Below, piece by piece: positions 58,495 through 64,000 of a stretch of DNA of 64,000 nt. Source of the stretch: Triplophysa rosa. Lineage: Eukaryota > Chordata > Actinopteri > Cypriniformes > Nemacheilidae. The stretch lies in assembly GCF_024868665.1 (NCBI RefSeq), contig NC_079893.1, positions 8,437,382-8,501,381 on the forward strand, in the 5' to 3' direction. The translations under genes and the position numbers were made by a program. Every line of letters starts with the position of its first letter. Positions within the stretch are counted from its first letter, which is position 1. The notes under the pieces are model-generated. The model was not told the origin of the DNA, searched no databases, and saw only the letters and a program-made list of their open reading frames with translations.

Positions 58495-59036
58495 AAAATG
58501 GCAAAAATTCGTTCATCGTTTAGGCCTACTCCCTCACATGTCATACCAGATCTGACTTATTATATTTTGAAAAACGTTGGTAACTAAACAACATTGGGGC
58601 CCCATTGACTTCCATTGTAGGCTTGAAAACCTCTGACCACAAAATCTCTGAGACATTTCTCAAAATATCATCTTTTGTGTTCTGCAGGGGGAAAGAGAGT
58701 TATATCCCTCAAATGACATGATGGTGAATAAATGATAAGTTTTTGTTTCTGCACTCTTCAAAATAAAGGTGGTTAAAAGGTTCTTCACATCCATGCCATA
58801 GAACCATTTTTGGTTCCACAAAGAACCATTCAGTCAAAGGTGCTTTAAATAACTATTTCTTTCATACCTTTTAATAATCTGAAGAACCGTTTTTACCGCA
58901 AAGAACCTTTTATGAAACAGAAAGGTTCTTCGGATGTAAAGGTTCTTTATGGAACCATTTAGACCACAAAGGTTATTCTATGGCATTGTGAAGCACCTTT
59001 ATTTTTAAGAGTGCGGGTGAACTATAAAGGCCCTAA
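58495..59036 (+). mobile_element. Angel-like MITE split by another MITE
   Basis: The left part has GTTGGTAACTAAACAACATT, GGGGCCCCATTGACTTCC and CTTTTGTGTTCTGCAGG, then GAATAAATGATAAGTTTTTG. The terminal motif GGGTGAACTATAAAGGCCC resumes only after the 58751-59014 insertion. Confidence 0.65.
58751..59014. mobile_element. 'GGTTCTT' palindromic MITE, nested
   Basis: Left GCACTCTTCAAAATAAAGGT and the reverse complement of the right, GCACTCTTAAAAATAAAGGT, differ at one base in 20. The interior is full of AAAGAACC/GGTTCTTT pairs, so it can fold end to end. Confidence 0.8.
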
Positions 59037-59509
59037 AGTGAAATAAAATACTCAAACACACATCAAATGCATCCATCTACCTCCACCATCAAACGATGCA
59101 TATACTGTATCAGCAAAAAACAAATCTCAGAAAAAGAGAGATCCTCCAGACAGTCGAGAAACTGACGCTATCTCCACCTCTAATCCAGCAAATGCGCTAA
59201 CGTAAACAACCCGTGAGCGCGCATGCTGCGATATCTGTCCTAATACTCACTCAGTGTGCTCAACTCATGTGCTGCTCAAAGCTTTCACTTTAACATGCTA
59301 CGAATCAGCCGCGCTTTTTCACCAGAAAAGAACCTGTCCCTCTCACTCTCCCTTTCAGTTGCCAAGTCTATTTTAGTTTAGGTTCACTAAAAGTCCAGTA
59401 AAGAACCAGTTTAAATTCCCCATATTGAATACACGTATCCCATTACTATGAATATTGAATTTTTTTGGCACGATCCGGGAAGGCTCGGTGAAAACGGAAG
59501 ACGCTCACA
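59037..59509. other. Non-coding sequence, nothing recognised
   Basis: No supported feature. Confidence 0.45.
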
Positions 59510-59700
59510 GGCCGTGTCAATTCACACAGTTTGAATTTCGCAAAGGCCCCTTCAAAGCGGCTACGCTGTGAAAAGTACAGCGCCCAGGTCCTCCGAGAGA
59601 GTGTTTATTTGGCAGGTTTAGAGGTTTATGAGGCGCAATGTAATTAAGCAGGCCTGGAGAGAATACCTTGTGTGTCAGTACCGCCGGGTTTGGGGGGGTG
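59510..59700. promoter_or_regulatory. Candidate conserved non-coding block
   Basis: Repeat-free, GC-balanced, containing GTTTATTTGGCAGGTTTAG near 59602 and GCAATGTAATTAAGCAGG near 59635. No exon structure. Confidence 0.25.
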
Positions 59701-60087
59701 CTACACTGAGATCTCATTATCACAGGAATGGTAAACCTTACGATGGTAACCCCGTTCTTTCAGTCGCACGCAAATTTTGCAGCAGGCGAGACAGAATTGC
59801 TTGAATTACAATCGTGCCTGGGATAGTAAGATTAAAGGTCTACATAATCAGGTCACTAGATAGTCAGTTTACATTGATATTTTACAGAACATAAGGCTGA
59901 TAATATTCCTGTAGTTTATGACTGGATCATTAGGGCTTTCCGATTCATTTTTAAAATGCTGAGCACCTTGGGAGATGAGCAGGAAACCTCATTTTAATGG
60001 TCACTTTATGGCCATTTTTATCCAAATTTTCACTCAAGGCAAGAGTTAAAGTCTAAAAATAGGAAAAGAAAATCTTGATGAATGTTA

Positions 60088-62056
60088 ACAATATGGACAA
60101 AAGTATTACGACGTCCCTTTACTAGGGTAAACGTACCTTTTAAGCACACCGACATCTACATTAAAACCTTTTTAGTGCACAGAATATTGATTAATAAAAT
60201 AAAAAATTCTGTTAATAAAATATTAATCTCTCATACAATAATATTTTGCTTTATTTTAATTCAGAAATGCATTGTAATTAAGATATACATCATTAAACGC
60301 AAAAAGTCTTCTATAGCACACCCCTGTTCCCATCAAGCTCAAATCATGTTTTTAATACAAATTATTGTTTATTTTAAACAACCTTTTTAAGGAATAATTT
60401 AAATATGTTTTATTTATTTATGTTTTATTTTATTTAACGTACAGAGTGAATTACAAAAAAACAGGCCACTAAAATTATTTATATTTGAATAATAATGGTA
60501 TATTTTCACAGGATGTTCTTTACATTAAGATGTTTACAATAGTTTTCTCAGGCAGGGTCACAATTATGTCGCCTCTTATTAAATGAATGTGAACTTATTT
60601 ATATCTTATGTGAACCTATATTTTCTTTGACAGAGACGACATATATGAAGTTTCTGATGGCTCCCTCTCTGAACAGATAACATGCCTCTTTCATCTTTGG
60701 GCAAAAACTAGTTCCATCTCGATTTTGTTATCTTAATGCTGTGAAAACCATTTATCAATCATTGTATAAAGATCAACTTAAAGTGACATCCATCAATGAA
60801 TATTTAAAGTTATAAAGTATTTACATAGACTTTCAATGTGAATGAGCTTAAAGCGAGCACACACTGTGCCTAATGGGAGCCGCAACAATTTTTTACTTAA
60901 AGGACAATATTTTACAAAATAAATAATCAAGTTTTTACATAGTTTAATATGAACAAAAAAAAGTTGACAATATCTATGAAATTATACTTTTTCATGTCGA
61001 CGTCACATTGCAGATCTGACATTTTCATAGTAGTGTACCCTTTAAGCTCACCTTCAAATAACGTGAAATCATACAAAATTAAAGCAGTGTTAATCCACGG
61101 ACTGCCAATAAACTGTAAATTTACAATATTCTGAGTTGTAAAATACAATTCAGTAATGCCCGTGGAGTAATATATGTGTAGCACACAATCTTACACAGCT
61201 TGTGAGCTGACTATGTTTTGTAGCACCTGCTTTATTTTGAAAAAAAATATTTTTTTGATTTCATTTGAATTACTTCCCACATTCATGTTCCAGGTTATAA
61301 TGTGCAAAAGTTGAAACATGAATCTCTTAATTTTGCAGTAAGCAGTGTTTCTTACCCTAGGTAAAAGTCTAAACGTCTAAAAACTGCACATTTAAGGGAA
61401 TACACTTTTGGTCAAAGTTTTCAGCAGCTTTCAGAACAGGCACCAGTCAGTGTGAACACATGAACACTCATATCTCAGTGTGTAATGGTTCGATTGATTT
61501 AATGGTATATATGTCATAACAAACACATCAATTGTTTAAAACATCAAGTAGGATGATACATTATTTTTTCTTTTTATAATGTTAGCTCAAAGATGGAATT
61601 GTGCTTAATGGGTACATGATCTTAATAGGGGCGTTTTCCCTACTTCAGTCATTTCTGTGAGCACAAATATTAATGCCAAAGCATGTAGTGATATTCTAGC
61701 GAATTGTGCTTCTAATTTTATAGCAACAGTTTGGGCAGGAGTCAGGACCCTTCTCTATTCCAACATGACAATGGCCCTGTGCACGAAGCAAGATTCAAAA
61801 GGATTCCGATTCAGTCTAGTGTGGAAGAACTTGACTGGTCTACATAAAGTCCAGAACTGAAGCCAGCTGAACATCTTTGAGGCAAACACTCATCACCCAA
61901 ACCCATGACTTGTACATGGGGTACAGTCGTTGCAGAATGGAAAAAGGCTCTTCCAAATTGTTCCAACAAAGTTGGAAAGCCAATTCTTTAATATGGTATT
62001 GTATGGGTATATGGGGTATTAAACTGGGGCATCCCAATACTTTTGTCCATATAGTA
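60088..62056 (+). mobile_element. Tc1/mariner-type element relic with both ends
   Basis: ATATGGACAAAAGTATTACG at 60091 and CCCAATACTTTTGTCCATAT ending in AGTA at 62056 are the inverted ends of a familiar fish Tc1-like family (tip normally TACACTATATGGACAAAAG). The 1.97-kb span is longer than a standard Tc1, so its AT-rich interior (60.2-61.6 kb) probably includes later insertions. A degenerate transposase 3' part is at 61680-61990. Confidence 0.75.
61680..61990 (+). pseudogene. Tc1-type transposase C-terminal relic
   Basis: The transposase cuts and joins DNA through a DDE triad. Here QHDNGPVHEARFK from 61761 holds the second Asp, and EELDWST-stop-SPELKPAEHL follows, holding the Glu of the 'NPIEHLW' motif 34 positions after the Asp (one short of the usual DD34E spacing). 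Two stops fall in this frame (at the ST-SP junction and after AEHL), and the C-terminal part is further scrambled. The DNA-binding N-terminal half is not recognisable. Non-functional; it belongs with the TIRs at 60088 and 62056. Confidence 0.75.
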
Positions 62057-62803
62057 TTCCTGTTGGAAGGAATTATAAAACTTGGTGCCAAAACTACACC
62101 CTACGTGTATATGTAGTTTTTCTTGTGAATTTTGTAGTTTTTCTAACAAAATGCACATTTTGCTGTTGTCCTCTGTTAAATATAACTCTGGAGAACGGGA
62201 ACAAACATAGTGTGCTTGTTATTGTGATGTGCCTCTTGTTACATGGCAAATGTTTTTTTAAGCTGATATCAGCAACTTAGTATACATCATACTATGATGA
62301 ATTCTCATCATTTTCTAAACCTGCAATGTCATTTCTAACCTGTCATTCTCTCTCTTTGGAACACAAACTGAGTCATTTAAAAGAACATTCTGGCCCTTCT
62401 TTTTCATATGCACCTGGTTCCATTCGGCCTGTTTTAAGCAGCGTCATATGTCCTGCACAGCTTTTTACATACTAGCTGGTTTCCGTTACACATTTAGATG
62501 TACCTGATGTGACAAATATTGACACGGTATATTAGGACTGTATGCGAATGTGGTGCAGTGCGCTACAGCATTCTGTGTATCATACTGGTTTGAGGGTGAG
62601 TTAACTGGGTCTCCCAGTTTAATCAAGTTTGAAATATTTCAAAAGAGAGGAAAAGTATATTGAAATGATGTATTCACAAATCTAAGTTACTGCAGATGAA
62701 TGAAGAATCTGTTGTGGTCGGCTTGAATTAGAAAATGAAGGGAAACATGTTGGAATGAGGAGTGGCTGTTGATGGAGGAAGTGGAAGCTGTAGCTGTACA
62801 TTA

Positions 62804-62844
<41 letters not shown>

Positions 62845-64000
62845 TAAGGAAGAGATAAGTGCATCTCTGGCACATTATAGAAAAACGAGACGCCACGGTG
62901 ACGGGAAGTGTGGAAAAAGAGGTTTAGTCAATTCAATTGAATGCACTTTCAAATCCAGTTTTTGATTATTTATTTATTTGTTTGTTTATTTGCTATTGCT
63001 GTGGGCTCAGCTCTGCGAAAAAGGCCTGTGACACCCAATGCATCACTACTGTTGTTCTCAGTCTTTGGGTTTTTAAGAAATTCAACTTGAAGTATGATCT
63101 CTCTCTCTCTCTGCTTTTTTGGCTAGATATACAGTATAAAGAAGTGACAGAAAACACTTTTTCACACACGTCATCACATATGTTGAGTAAACTGTATGTG
63201 TTGATGTTTAGTGGACCTGTGGCGATCCATCAAAAACATGAGCCAATGGTGTGTATCACAATCTAGGAAATGACACAATTATTCCACTATCTGAAACTTT
63301 TCCAGATTTGTTCTATTTTATAAGAAGCTATTTAAATGGCGAATGTTCATAATGTGAGTAATTTAGCCCAGCACTATCTGGCTGTGATCCTGTGAGTAAG
63401 ATCTGTGTCTGGCTGAATGGCCGTAAGAGTTCAGTTATTAAATTACAGTTATTCTGCATTGAGGCTGTTTATTCAATGACATGGCATAAAACACTCACAT
63501 TACGGAGCCCTGTGAGGTGGCGTTTCAATGGGTTATTGCACCTATTTAGATGATATAAACTAACTACAGTACCACTGTCCATGCAATTCGCTGGTAGACC
63601 TCAGCTAGTGAAAAGGGAAATATTTTGCACCGTGTTCTCCATCTGAAGAAATAGTTGTTCATCTAGGAAATAACAGGAAGTACTGCAGAAAGTGTACGGA
63701 GACTTCTAATGTAACAATTTGATACTAATTTGATGGCAATATTATTATAATATTATATTATTATATATATTATTCTAATATATAAATGTGTGTTCACACC
63801 AGAGTGGAGAAAAACAAGCTTTTTGTTTGACTGGATGTGTTTATGGAGGTGTTTATGTACATTTGAATTAACAAAATGAAATATCACATTTAGGTTACAC
63901 CCTCTTTCAAATGCGTAACCATTAACAAGTCAAAGCATACAAAGCATTTTTAGGCTTTGATATAAAATATAAGGTTTGTTATGGCAGGTTTACTACACTA
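62057..64000. other. Non-coding sequence with a GA tract
   Basis: No gene. (GA)17 at 62808-62841 and a short CT tract near 63101-63113. AT-rich ATTATATTATT sequence near 63740-63785. Nothing else identified. Confidence 0.45.
62808..62841. repeat. (GA)n microsatellite
   Basis: Seventeen GA units, pure purine on the + strand. Confidence 0.95.

Overview
The window looks like non-coding DNA from a ray-finned fish, most likely a cyprinid (carp, goldfish or zebrafish relatives). It is AT-rich, carries many di- and tetranucleotide microsatellites, and is crowded with elements familiar from cyprinid genomes. These include palindromic TTAA-flanked elements beginning TTAAAGGGATAGTTCACCC, tRNA-derived SINEs ending in the teleost tail AAGTCGCTTTGGATAAAAG, hAT and Tc1/mariner elements, and solo LTRs. 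I find no intact protein-coding gene, rRNA, functional tRNA or CRISPR array. The only coding sequence I recognise is decayed and lies inside transposons.

Layout: 0-6 kb holds a solo LTR, an Angel-like element with a TTAA element nested in it, a SINE and a Tc1 remnant. 6-24.7 kb is mostly unique sequence with scattered MITEs and several blocks that look like conserved non-coding (enhancer-type) DNA, the best at 16.9-17.7 kb. 24.74-26.35 kb is a very long (CTCA)n array: 1,167 bp of perfect repeat followed by a decaying edge. 27.5-36.5 kb is a dense transposon graveyard, including a 433-bp palindromic element, a solo LTR with 5-bp target duplications, a 1.5-kb hAT relic with 8-bp duplications, and a 1.65-kb TIR element with a SINE nested in it. 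36.5-45 kb is mostly plain, apart from a hAT MITE lodged at the tip of a Tc1 relic. 45.8-47 kb holds a relic with a broken THAP zinc finger and a MITE with 52-bp inverted repeats around a tRNA-like core. 49-62 kb is again transposon-rich.

The most interesting material is two TTAA-flanked elements at 51,986-55,036 and 55,828-57,215. The first encloses a spliced, frameshifted relic of the multicopy teleost SAMD3-like protein family. The second carries two inward-facing first exons, one THAP zinc finger and one resembling the start of multicopy fish P2X7-like proteins, and is itself nested in another TTAA element. This suggests that these multicopy fish 'genes' travel as transposon cargo or transposon genes.

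Because there is no host gene, the window is best read as an intergenic desert or a very large intron. The enhancer-like blocks would fit a neighbourhood of a developmental regulator, but that is inference; which gene it would be cannot be told from this sequence.
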